From Hydractinia symbiolongicarpus (taxonomy: Eukaryota; Cnidaria; Hydrozoa; Anthoathecata; Hydractiniidae), in the NCBI RefSeq assembly GCF_029227915.1, contig NC_079875.1, positions 31,999,501 to 32,063,500 on the forward strand: a stretch of 64,000 nt of DNA. Direction: 5' to 3'. The notes below the pieces were generated by a model. The model searched no databases and was not told the DNA's origin. It was given only the letters and a program-made list of their open reading frames with translations. Made by a program: the position numbers and the translations under genes. Of this stretch, positions 44,358-53,775 are shown piece by piece (the first letter of the stretch is position 1; each line of letters opens with the position of its first letter).

Positions 44358-45079
44358 CTAAACAGTGAAAAATAAATAAATATTTCTTAGAGAAATTAAA
44401 GAGAATTCACTCCTCAGAGCAAAGACACTAAGTTTTAACATTTTGAGAAGAATCAAAACCATTATTAATTCCACACACACACATGCCAGCTAGCTTGTGG
44501 CGCCGTAGATTAGTGGTTATGTGGCGCCGTAGATTAGTGGTTATGTGGCGCCGTAGATTAGTGGTTATAGCTCTCGTACTCTGTGCAGGAGACCGGGGTT
44601 CGATTCCTCTTGACGGCGATTCAACATGGGCGAGTGAATGTTACCATAGCCCCGGGTTAACCCAAGCCATGTGAGGGAAATTGGGAAGATGGCACACTGT
44701 GTGTGCCGTTGGATGTTGCCGGGAGTTGTCTAGTAGAGCGCGGGCTCTAATTGGGTCTGCGTAGCTCAAAATGAGCATTAAATACTCGACTCTCCATCTA
44801 CGCCATGGCCCCTCCTGGAAATAATAGACAGGGTATATCCCTCGATATTTGTGAGGCTAGCCATGTAAAATATGCACATCTATCTATCTATCTATCTACC
44901 ATAGATACGGTTGCTAGCTCTCCAAGAGTAATAATCAAAACAAAAACCACGAATACATGTAGCTAGCTAGCTAGCCATAAGTAGTTCATGGTGATGACAT
45001 AGTGATGTACACTTAATTACTATGGTAACAAATGGTCAGCAAAAATCAGAAATGGAAATTACAGAAAATAAAATCTTAC
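44358..45079 (-). other. Intron of the hAT gene
   Basis: Donor GTAAGATTTT at 45079-45070 and acceptor CACTGTTTAG at 44367-44358 on the minus strand. Joining the exons keeps one frame (ALR followed by SESSGN). The intron carries a SINE, in opposite orientation to the gene. Confidence 0.75.
44497..44898 (+). mobile_element. tRNA-derived SINE with triplicated 5' head
   Basis: The head has a tRNA-like form: GCGCCGT pairs with ACGGCG, an A box TAGATTAGTGG and a B box GGTTCGATTCC (about 44597-44608). The first 24 bases (GTGGCGCCGTAGATTAGTGG plus TTAT) are repeated three times exactly (44497, 44521, 44545), so three A boxes precede one B box. The tRNA-unrelated body (AAGCCATGTGAGGGAAATTG... TCTGCGTAGCTC) follows and the 3' tail is (ATCT)n at 44876-44898. 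Such elements are transcribed by RNA polymerase III and copied by a LINE partner. No clear target duplication was seen. Confidence 0.85.
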
Positions 45080-45366
45080 CTCAATGCAACACAATTCTTG
45101 GAAGAAACTGATGCAGGAAGATAATTCAAAGCATCTTCATTCACACCAATTTCTCCACAAGAAAGTACAGCATAAAGCTGTTCTGTGTTTAAAAACACAT
45201 TTTTATTTGAATTTATCCATTTCTCAGAATAAATATTAAATATTTCAATCAATTTCTGCAAATCTTCGTCTTGAAATAATTTCAAAACATCTTCTCTCAC
45301 TGAACTAAACGCCATGTTGAACAATGATGTTGAGGAAGATATGAAGATGAAGACTAGCGTGAGCAT
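45080..45366 (-). CDS. hAT-associated protein, exon 1
   Basis: Starts with ATG at 45366-45364 (MLTLVFIFISSS), or, more likely, at the internal ATG 45315-45313 in a better context (AACATGGCG), giving MAFSSVREDVLKLFQDEDLQKL. About 95 or 78 residues ending at the splice donor 45079. No known domain; mostly helical and acidic, with one C-E-I box. It supplies the N-terminus before the OTU/vertnin-like region of exon 2. A BED zinc finger, common at this place in hAT proteins, is not present. Confidence 0.6.
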
Positions 45367-45735
45367 TTTGGTTTTGCAGGGTATTGATTTTTAGCCAATC
45401 ACAACTTAAGAAATCTTCTGTAATGACCAATCAAATCCTGCCGGTGTTCTTCTCCTGCAAACCCGGCACTCTAGACCAATAAGAGTTAAGAATAACCTCA
45501 TTGCTCCGGCAAAAACCTGAAGGGCGGGGTCCATATTTTTCTATCCGCCATCACGGCAGCAACAGCGGCGGCAATATTATTAATTTTTATATTGATGAGC
45601 GCTCAAATGAATACATTATTACACGCCCCAAATATTACTGGTTAGTACTAAATATTTGAAAATTAGATAAACTATACTTGTTATTTTTAAATCCCGTCCT
45701 TTGACCCAATTGACGGGGTTTGGATCCGCCCCTGC

Positions 45736-46260
45736 CAGAGACTATAAAAGTGTGAATCTATTCTTTCTGCTTAGCGCTCAGCATGAGAATAGGATTGATA
45801 TCTTAGGTGATTGTCTAGTTGAGCGAATCCTGTGCTTACACGACTTTCTTAGCTGAAATGAGCTCAGCCTACAGTTTTGGCCACGTGAATCATGGGTTAC
45901 CTTTTCTAATATCACGTGACCTTTTCTCGGACACATGGCGCCTCAAACAAGGGTCTATGATCGGAAGGTCATTTTCAAGAAACAACAAGAAGCCCTGGGG
46001 GCTCTAAGAATTTCCGCGCGCTACCAAAATATTTGATGAATACCTGCTAATTCGTTGTGTTATTATGCCAAACATTCGAAGGGGTTTGGTGCATGAACCT
46101 CTGAAGATAAAGCCCATCAGTGACATTATATCTTACAACAAACGCAAACAAAACGAAACGTGTCATAATAAACTCACATTTTAAAAGAAATTGCTAACAA
46201 AAAATACAGCCTATCATTCATGGTTGAAAGTCTTGCGATTGAAATGTTTATGGTCTTAAA
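45736..46260. other. Non-coding interval
   Basis: No gene. Includes CACGTGA-type words near 45882-45920 and an isolated 62-codon frame (45819-46007) with no recognised motif. Confidence 0.4.
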
Positions 46261-46269
46261 CGGCATTAG

Positions 46270-46640
46270 TTGACAAAAAATCAAAATTTTGATGTGACCA
46301 TCATTTTCAGCATACTTTTTTTATTAACTGTGTCAATTTTTGTCAAAAATAAAGCAGTTTTAATTTTTGGATAAATTTTGGCCTGAAATGACATTTAGGT
46401 AAAAAGAAATCAAAATTTTGATGTCACTATCATGTTCAGCATACTTTATTTGTTAACTGTTCCAAATTTTGTTGAAAATAAAGTAGTTCTAATTTTTGGA
46501 CCAATTTTGGCCTAAAATAACATTTAGGTGACAAAAATCAAAATTATTATGCCACCATTATGTTCAGCATACTTTTTTTGTTAACTGTGTCAAATTTTGT
46601 CGAAAACAAATACCAATTTTGGCCTGAAGCGTCAATACTA
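46270..46640 (+). repeat. ~128-bp tandem repeat, ~3 copies
   Basis: AGCATACTTT falls at 46309, 46438 and 46566 (periods 129 and 128). Units carry AAAATCAAAATTTTGATG, TTAACTGTGTCAAATTTTGT and TTTTTGG..AATTTTGGCCT words. Not related to the main satellite. Confidence 0.9.
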
Positions 46641-46972
46641 GACTTCCCAGTAGTTAAGGAGCTTGGGTAGAAAGTTTACATCTGTGACGGACCAACGTGA
46701 AATCCCAGGGTCGATTTTTTCTCAAAAAATGCTCCGAAAGAAAAAACGACTGTTTTAAAGAATTTCCTACGCCTTCGGGCGCGGAAATTCAAAGAAAGGG
46801 TATGTTTAGCTAATTAGTATAGCCTTACTTACACCTAAAGGTTGCTGGCATAAAACTGCCTACTTAACTGAAATAATAATGTAACTTTGATAACATATAG
46901 CAAGCTAGCTAGCTAGCATAAAAAAACAGACCATATATAGCGGGAGAAAAAAAACAACTATTTGCTAGACAA
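46641..46972. other. Non-coding interval with a short hairpin
   Basis: GAATTTCC (46760-46767) and GGAAATTC (46783-46790) are perfect inverted arms around a GC-rich centre (TACGCCTTCGGGCGC). GAATTTCCGCGCGC also occurs at 46008, so this may be the end of an eroded DNA element. Confidence 0.5.
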
Positions 46973-47221
46973 ATGTTCAACTTTATTGACGGAAAAATAT
47001 GTTGGTATAAACAAGAATTTATTTCACTTGAAACTGTTCTTCTGTCCGACAGGATTAAAGTACAAAGAGGTAGTGGTTATGTCGGCTACATAGCGGATAG
47101 GATTAGGAAACATTCAAAATGCACTTTCTGTAAAACGATGATAAAGTTCCAATACTTAATTCAAAATTTTACCAAACAAACGGGGAAATACATTCATGTA
47201 CAACTGCAAAAACCAATTTAA
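46973..47221 (+). CDS. Unknown 82-residue frame, perhaps a transposase remnant
   Basis: ATG at 46973 to TAA 47219-47221. It contains SGYVGYIADRIRKHSKCTFC, a pattern like the YxAGYIA...C..C zinc-binding segment found near the C-terminus of several DNA transposases (THAP9/P-like). No flanking catalytic residues are visible. It may be a fragment or a chance frame. Confidence 0.3.
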   Translation: MFNFIDGKICWYKQEFISLETVLLSDRIKVQRGSGYVGYIADRIRKHSKCTFCKTMIKFQYLIQNFTKQTGKYIHVQLQKPI

Positions 47222-47593
47222 TTATTTCTGCCCTCCGATTGTGCATATTGCTAGAACATTGAAATATTTTTAATTCTGCAGGGCTATTGGAGTGTAGGAA
47301 TAAGGTGATGAGATTGCATGCTGTCACCTGCTTTATGTACTCCTCTTTTTTGGAGTTTTCTCTGTGATGTGGCGTACCAAATTACTAAGATAATACCGCC
47401 TTCCTGCAAAACTTGGACTTGTACATGTACTAATCACGTATCAAACATTAACCGTTCGAATTTTACATGTACCTGCTGCTATGTTGCAACTATGTGACAC
47501 AGAATAGTGACAATTGCTTTATGGAAATATTTTTTTTCAAAAAAAGGTTTTCCAATGTTCTGTATTGCACTGTTAGTAACAGTTTCTTGTCAT

Positions 47594-48546
47594 TTAACCC
47601 TATTTGGTATGGGCTTTTTTGACCCTTTTAAGTATGTGGGGGGGGGGCAAAAAGTGCCCTCGGGCTGTAACTTTTGTTCGGTTTGGTTTTAAGTGACGAA
47701 ACGTGGCACAAAGAAGCATCAATATGTTGTAACTTAATTAGTGACAAAATATTTAGGTTGACATGTCATCACAGGAAGTGATGACGTCATAATGAGACAA
47801 TGGTTGATGAAAATATGTTTTTCTTGGAAATTCTCTTTTTCTATCTTTTTTAAAACTATTTACAGTACTAGTCATTAAAAAAGTAATATAAGAATGTAAG
47901 ATATTATTTGGAACATTAACAGGTGGTATAAAGAAAAAGGATTTCTCTAAGGAGAAAATGGAAATCGATCAAAACTTTAAGATTTTTTTTGTAAAACCTA
48001 TATTTGAGAACCTTACTGTTAGGACCTGTGATGGAATAAAACTTTGTATATCTATTAGCAGTTACGTCAGTAGCTACTCAATAAAGACAATTTGGATTGA
48101 CATGGGACAAAATGACCTATGGCGTTTTCATATGACAATAGAAATAGAGAAATAGGAAATTACAAATATTCTGGTCTGTAAAGTACCAATATTCCGGTCT
48201 GCAAATTACACAGTATGCATGTCAATATTGTATGATGACTTTTGTCACTATCACATATATAATCCCATATTCACACAACTGGTTAGTTTAAAAAGCATTT
48301 ATTATTTATTATGAGCACTTATTTATTATTTATTATTAGCACTTAAAGCATTTATTATTAGCACTACAATACCACCTGTCAAAAAGGACAAAGTGACAGG
48401 ACAATTTTTGGAAATATTTTTTTTTTCTGAAAGTCCAATAAAATCAGGAAAAGTCACAAAGTTTCAGGTAATTTCATCCAGTATTTAAAAAGTTATTAGA
48501 ATTTGAAAATGCCGCGGGCACTCCCCCTCATGCTAAATAGGGTTAA
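47594..48546. mobile_element. TTAA-flanked MITE, piggyBac-like
   Basis: Begins TTAACCCTATTTGGTATGGG and ends in the inverse, CATGCTAAATAGGGTTAA. The TTAA on both sides (47594-47597, 48543-48546) is the piggyBac target duplication, and CCCTATTT is the shared terminal repeat (8 perfect bases plus partial extension). Inside are a run of nine or ten G at about 47638-47648, ACTTTTTGCCC-like blocks and an internal TGATGACGTCATAATG near 47780. No transposase; ~945 bp. Confidence 0.7.
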
Positions 48547-48968
48547 TAGCATATGCTTGGGTTTCAGGACTCGGAGGCCGTGCGGAACATTTACTGTGAC
48601 GTATGTTATATGCCTCCACCGTGGAGATAAAAACTTCAATTTTATGTTTCAGTTCTCCACCATACAGTTTCAAAAAAACAAACATCCGCTCTATGTTTAT
48701 ATCTCCAGGGATTCCAATAAAGTATAAAAGCAGCGTGTAATATTCTAAGTCAGTAGCCACTTGGTTGATATTGGTCGTCGTAAACATTTAAAGGTAATGC
48801 GTTTTTTACAAATTAGTTATATGAAAAGGTTGCCATTAACTATAACATTTACTGCATCATTTACATTTTTACTTGTTTTTAGATGTTGCGTCGTACCAAA
48901 AGGGCTGTGTAATTTTTTGATCATTTCCCAAAGGATTTTATTAGGCCATACGGTCCAGCCACTATACC

Positions 48969-49053
48969 GAATACGGCCACGGATTGAGACTTTGGAAAAA
49001 AGTTAAAAACGTTTACATGTAAATGGCTAAACAGGCCATCCGTGGCCTATTCC
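48969..49053. repeat. Inverted repeat
   Basis: GAATACGGCCACGGAT (48969-48984) faces ATCCGTGGCCTATTCC (49038-49053) with a 53-base spacer. Ten central bases (GGCCACGGAT/ATCCGTGGCC) are perfect. Possibly ends of a small foldback element. Confidence 0.7.
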
Positions 49054-50111
49054 GAATTGGCAGCAACACTCGCCCCAAATTGGAAAGTCGTAACATCAAA
49101 ATTACCATCGTTTATAAAATACCCGATTTCGAAATTTAACTTTTGATAGGGTCACCAACATTAATGACGCCATTTTACCACTTAATAATAAATTGGATGG
49201 TCACAAAGTCACCAGTATGCAATACAAAAAGGCTGCAATTGCGATCACTGGTGTACAAGAGGATGAAAACGACGAATAGAGATTCGACGATACTGGAAAA
49301 GCTGGAGGGGCAGATAAACCCGAGTGGAAAGATTTTAAATCTACTCCATCTTTGAATAATTATATAACAATTCTAGCGGTACAACTGATTCCAAGAACAC
49401 AAGCACAAACGATAAAAGTAGAAGACAGTCATTTTTGTCTATGCTTGATGTAAGTTAAGTGTTACATGAAATAAAGTGTGTAAAAGGATAGTACTACTTT
49501 TACAGAACAGGAAGTTGCAAATTCAAACTGAAAAACCATTTTAGCAATTTGAAAAGCAACAACGAACGCGTGAAGTGCAAGTATCTTCCACTTGTGTAAG
49601 TGTAATTTTGTAAGAAGTATTGATCAAGTGAAAATTATGTGCAGCTGTTATATAATATTTCAATTTAGATTGGACAAACACGAACAGCTCGTAGGACGAC
49701 CAGGTAGGTTGTACTTTGTATAATATACCTAACTAACTTTAGCACTAATAAATATGAACCTGTGGTTATTTAGAATGATGACCATGATTACTCAAATTTA
49801 CTAGAGACGAAGAAGAAAAAAAAAACAACAGAAATACGTTGTATTTTTATCCAAGACTTGCAAGTAAAAAAATGAATAATTCTTTACTTCACCCTCAATT
49901 TTACTTAAGAGTAAATTTAAGGGCGTGATTATATTTTCCCTAAATAATCATCTTTTATTTTTAAACATAGTCAAGAGTAAATTTTAGCGTGCATATTAGT
50001 TTAAAAAACTGTATAAAAAAGTTGAAATTAAGATTATGCGGTATAGTTACGTGTGCTGTGCTACAAGCGTCGTTGTTGGCAAAAAAACATTTATTTTAAT
50101 TTTCTTCAAAC
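49054..50111. other. Mostly non-coding interval
   Basis: A 70-codon frame at 49143-49355 has no recognised motif. Exon-like edges exist, for example TTTCAATTTAG then 35 bases then GTAGGT at about 49660-49710, which could be 5' exons of the gene at 50.1-50.8 kb. The strand near 49240-49440 is rich in charged codons in two frames. Not enough for a call. Confidence 0.35.
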
Positions 50112-50140
50112 ATGTCTTCAAAAAATAGCAGTGCGTCAGA
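50112..50140 (+). promoter_or_regulatory. Candidate first exon with short upstream ORF
   Basis: ATG at 50112 opens ten codons (MSSKNSSASE) interrupted by a splice donor, GTAAGTG, at 50141. Splicing to the acceptor ATTTATTTAG (50214-50223) makes the last codon GAA followed at once by TGA, and this TGA overlaps the ATG of the main frame (ATGA). If the exon is real it is a translational uORF that ends on the main start. Confidence 0.45.
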
Positions 50141-50223
50141 GTAAGTGTTTTATGTACATGATATAATGATATAAATGTAATGGAATCATTGACATTTTAA
50201 AACATTACTTTACATTTATTTAG

Positions 50224-50562
50224 ATGATACGCTCCGTCCTTAAAACGGTCCAACAAAAAATAAAGAAAATCTCGCCGTGGGGTAAGTTGTGATTGTAATA
50301 ACGTTATATGTTGCTTTTTATGCATTGAAATGATGTTTAAAATATGATTTTAAAATACATTTTACTATTATATTTTTTAGATATCATAAACAGTTCCTTA
50401 AAGACTTATTTCGTATCAGGTGACGTTTTCAAAGCTCGTTTAAAAACTCAGTCTTGTGAGTTCCTATGTAGAACAAGCGTCGCATTATCAGAAACAGCGT
50501 CATCTCTCCACAACAATATAACTGCTTTTGCCGTATTGCGGGAAAAATTGAAATATTTATAA
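50224..50562 (+). CDS. Unknown small protein, first frame of a dicistronic gene (two coding exons)
   Basis: Exon 50224-50281 follows the acceptor ATTTATTTAG and reads MIRSVLKTVQQKIKKISPW. It ends at a donor G|GTAAGT (50282). The intron spans 50282-50380, and after the acceptor ATTTTTTAG the frame continues DIINSSLKTYFVSGDVFKAR, CEFLCRTSVALSETASSLHN and ends FAVLREKLKYL at TAA 50560-50562. About 79 residues, basic N-terminus, otherwise helical, no signal peptide. I do not recognise the family. Consensus splice sites on both sides and an in-phase junction argue that it is a real gene. The next ORF starts only 11 bases after the stop. Confidence 0.65.
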
Positions 50563-50573
50563 TAAAGGCAAAC

Positions 50574-50816
50574 ATGCTACAATGTATTCCCGAATTTGGA
50601 AGCTTTTATGGGAATCCGACCCCAGATAATTACCTTGAGGGTCTGTGTTTGCAGTTTGCTTCCTGTTCTTTGCGGGATGTACCACAGGATACTAATTCTA
50701 TGGATTTAGACACGTTGTTGGAGGAATCCTTTTACAATGATTCTTCTGACTCAGTGTTTAATACCATAGAGTTGAGGACTGTAGTAAACGCAAGCACGTC
50801 CCAAGAGGATGATTAA
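50574..50816 (+). CDS. Unknown acidic 80-residue protein, second frame of the dicistronic gene
   Basis: ATG at 50574-50576 (context AAACATGC) to TAA 50814-50816. Sequence begins MLQCIPEFGSFYGNPTPDNY and ends VVNASTSQEDD. It has three Cys, is strongly acidic in the second half (DLDTLLEESFYNDSSDSVF) and contains no recognised domain. It lies in frame +1 relative to the first ORF, without a splice site between them, so both would be on one mRNA. Translation would need reinitiation or leaky scanning; a spliced-leader acceptor does not fit in the 11-base gap. Poly(A) signal AATAAA follows at 50849. Confidence 0.6.
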   Translation: MLQCIPEFGSFYGNPTPDNYLEGLCLQFASCSLRDVPQDTNSMDLDTLLEESFYNDSSDSVFNTIELRTVVNASTSQEDD

Positions 50817-50848
50817 ACATTTAATTCTTTTTTTTCGTTATTTCAAAA

Positions 50849-50854
50849 AATAAA
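50849..50854 (+). terminator. Candidate polyadenylation signal
   Basis: AATAAA 33 bases after the second stop codon, followed by a T-rich stretch. Confidence 0.5.
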
Positions 50855-50879
50855 ACTTTTTTATTTTATTTTATTAATA

Positions 50880-51480
50880 CTAAATTTTTATTTTTATTTT
50901 TAAATGTTTCTATTTGTTTATTTTTTGTTTTAAAAGCCCCGCTGGTCGTTACAGATAGAATAATTTAATTTTACCCACAGATTAACGTGCACGCTGCATC
51001 TAACGGAAACAGTTGTTTATCAACTGAAAAAAGAAATGCGCAGCGATGAAGTAATCCTGGAAAAAGTTATTTCAAACAATGCTTACTTATCATGAGGTTG
51101 AATTAAAGCTTATATTTGTTTTTCTATATTTCCATTTTTGTGTTTTGCGACGAGGTTGCTTACTTTTATAGAAATTTTATCGGATTCGAATGTGAATGTA
51201 ATTCGAATCTGAAATTTAAAAAACAAAACTGTTGTGTTGTTGTCGAACGAAGTTGGTGTTGTTGTTTAGAAATATTTCTAACGTGCGATGATTTAACATC
51301 ACATAGAAAACGGATTGGAAATGTTTCAGTCAATTGTATACATCTTCAATTCGTTCACTTTGGGATGAAACGAAGTTTTGTATTCAAAGTAAAAAACTGA
51401 TTGGAGTTTTATTAGGAGAACGCTAGCAAGTTATCTACTGAGAAGAAAAAGAAAAGGTCTAAACTTAATAGTTTGTTTTA
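50880..51480 (+). mobile_element. Helitron-like internal fragment
   Basis: Matches 8850-9500 of the long element in order: TTTTGTTTTAAAAGCC, GAAACAGTTGTTTATCAACTG, AAGTAATCCTGGAAAAAGTTATTT, TCGGATTCGAATGTGAATG, and GTAAAAAACTGATTGGAGTTTT plus GAGAACGCTAGC. Neither terminus is present. It begins right where the dicistronic gene's 3' end stops. Confidence 0.75.
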
Positions 51481-52772
51481 AAGATAATTAACTCCTATAT
51501 ATACGGAGGTGTGGCACCCGAGGGCCAAAATATGCTGTTATCAGCAGCAAATATCTGAAAATAATAAGGCAGAACCACATTTTTTTCGAAATTACCCAGA
51601 ATTCCTCAACGTTGTCCGTCATTTTGGCTAGCGCTGAAACTTATGACCGAGACGCGGCTGAAAGATTGCGGCTTGAAACTAAAGGCGTGCAAAGAAATGC
51701 GATGAGTAGTGCAAGGGAAAGAAGAGGAATTCTTAAGTAATTTTTTTTCATTGGATTTACAAGAATTTGAGGTACCCCACAATGAGAAGTTAATAACAGA
51801 AACGCCTTTCCGATGTCTGATGATGAGGGGTGGTCACATCTGGATAATACTTATTTTGTGATTTTAAGCTACCTAGCCAGTACCATGCCAGCACTCCAGG
51901 GCACATTTGTTATTAATCAATTAAGTGATAAAGTACAAGAGCTAACTATATTACTTTAATGTAGCTAGCTGCAAAGGCATTCTGTCATTTTAAATAAAAA
52001 TAGCTAGGTAGTTATTTGGACCTCCCATAACAGTGAACATTCAAGACTTAGTATATAGCTAGTTAGGTATGCAAGACATTGCATGTTGGTAAACATGTTT
52101 CCACGACAAGCTGAAACCTATGTTTCATAAATAAATTTCTGCATATATGAATAATTTTGTAGATTTTCGGTTTTCTTTTAGCGCTTGTAGGGTATAATAT
52201 CTTTTTCATAAACCAACATTCACAGGACTTGTTGTTTAGCATTTTTTATTTTGCATAAAAAGTTTCTGTGTATATTCAAAAATTAATTGTGAGTGGCACT
52301 AGACTGGGCGATTAGTGCAAAGTAAACGTGTTGCAGATCCAGGTTTTTTTATTTATACGGCATGAAATTTAGACTATGTATTTAGCACTGTGCTTTAGAA
52401 GCACATTCCCACTATCTCTGAGCTGGATAAGGTATTTGGTCCTACCCCTGGGACACATTTTATCTGTTTGAATTATTTTTAATCCTGAGAATCACTTAGA
52501 ATGTTTTCTGTACACATGCTTGTCAAAATTGATATGCTGTCAAAAAAGTTGCGTCTCCAAAAATGGCCAAAATTAAGAACTCAGAAACTAGGATAGTAGT
52601 AAAAAAATTTTTTGGGTTCACTTCATCAAACTGGTCTAAAAACATGTAATACTAAGTTTCAAGCCAATATTTCAATTTTTACGTAAGTAATAGGACTTTT
52701 ACTTAGTATAGTTTTAGTTTTTCATACCATTGACACCAAAATGACTGCAGGGACTAATCGGTTTGAAATTAA
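51481..52772. other. Mostly non-coding interval
   Basis: A stretch at about 51620-51735 is open as ILASAETYDRDAAERLRLETKGVQ... up to a stop, with a charged helical look and more balanced composition, but no start codon, splice site or known family. The rest is AT-rich and featureless. Confidence 0.35.
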
Positions 52773-53496
52773 TCTATATAATAATACGCCAGTTCCGTGT
52801 GTCTGTGACAGGCAAATTTGATATGCTTATTTTTCTTTGATGTTGCCGAAAAATGCATGTCTAATATGTTAAGTTTTATGACGTTACGACGCGACGTCAA
52901 TAACTCTACTTTAGCGTTAATATCCTATATTGAAATAATGAAGCCATTACAGGGCACCTGAGGCCAAATAACTTGGAAACGAGGTGGTGACGTCAATGTT
53001 TTTTCACGGCGTGGGTAACTAGGAACCACCTGGGACCAATTTGTGTAAGTTTCCCAAACCTGGCTCCCCAAATCCGTTTCGGAATTAATGAGTTGATGAC
53101 ATCATCAAAAAAGCTTTAATCCCTAATATCTCTGCAACCGTTTGTCGAAAGGATGATCCTATACATATTCTTGATTAGCGTTTCAAGATCTATACGATGA
53201 AAGAACAGGTATACAGATTTTCAACTAAAAAAAATTGGTACTTTTCACGTGCCATTGCTGACGTCAGCAAAATTTCTGAACCCTTATATCTCATCAACCG
53301 CTCATCAAAAGCACATGATCATATACATTTTCTTGATCAGCAGTTTAAACTCTACACAATAGACGCAATGAATAAACTGAATTTCGTCAATTTGTTTTTG
53401 CATATGCACTGCTGACGTCAGCAAAAAGTCTAAAATAACCAATTTTTACATTGTCCTCCTGCCAAAGTGGATTTTTCCACGGGCTTTATCGACTAG
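52773..53496 (+). mobile_element. Non-autonomous Helitron, well-bounded copy
   Basis: Preceded by A and starting TCTATATAATAATACGCC at 52773. The 3' end has hairpin GTGGATTTTTCCAC (53467-53480), 12 spacer bases GGGCTTTATCGA, then CTAG at 53493-53496 followed by T. All Helitron criteria (A-TC start, subterminal hairpin, CTAG-T end) are met. No Rep/helicase; 724 bp. The interior differs from the 8646/30971 family although the ends are nearly the same. A repeated theme GACGTCA occurs several times inside. Confidence 0.8.
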
Positions 53497-53775
53497 TCTA
53501 TATAAAGACTATAAAACATCGCCTATGAAATTTTTCTGTAAATTATCAAACTTTAACGTTAAAGCAATATTGACGTCAAAGGAAAGTATATTAAGATTAG
53601 TGAAGCCATTGCATTGCACTTTTAAATTGAAGGCTAAATAACTTGGAAACGTGTGGAATCAACTGACGTCATCTCCTGCGTGGGTCACTAGGGGACTACC
53701 TGAGACCAATTTGGATAAGTTTTCCAAGCCTGCGTCACCTAATCCGATCCGGAATGGGCGGGCTTTATCGACTAG
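53497..53775 (+). mobile_element. Second Helitron-like element, directly abutting
   Basis: Starts TCTATATAAAGAC immediately after the previous CTAG and ends GGGCTTTATCGACTAG at 53775. Its body is a diverged version of 52860-53110 of the preceding element (AATAACTTGGAAACG, GACCAATTTG, GTGGGT.ACTAGG words). The subterminal hairpin is lost and the base after CTAG is G. It is 279 bp, so internally deleted. Confidence 0.65.

Larger units (their letters stand above)
42421..45735 (-). mobile_element. hAT-superfamily element with split transposase-derived gene
   Basis: Terminal inverted repeats CAGGGGCGGATTTAGG (42421) and GGATCCGCCCCTG (ending 45735) share the first 11-12 bases, typical of DUF4371-type hAT elements. 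The gene is on the minus strand in two exons. The flanking 8 bp (TAGGCATT and CCAGAGAC) do not match, so the two ends may come from different insertions or have mutated. A SINE sits in the intron. Three CCAAT words lie at 45393-45480, upstream of the gene start. Confidence 0.75.

Noticed and set aside
44545-44622. Genuine tRNA gene
   Set aside because: A and B boxes and acceptor pairing are present, but the anticodon stem is poor, the head is triplicated and a SINE body with an (ATCT)n tail follows.
42421-45735. Proof of a single hAT insertion by 8-bp target duplication
   Set aside because: The flanking octamers differ, so the two ends are paired only by terminal-repeat similarity and the gene between them.
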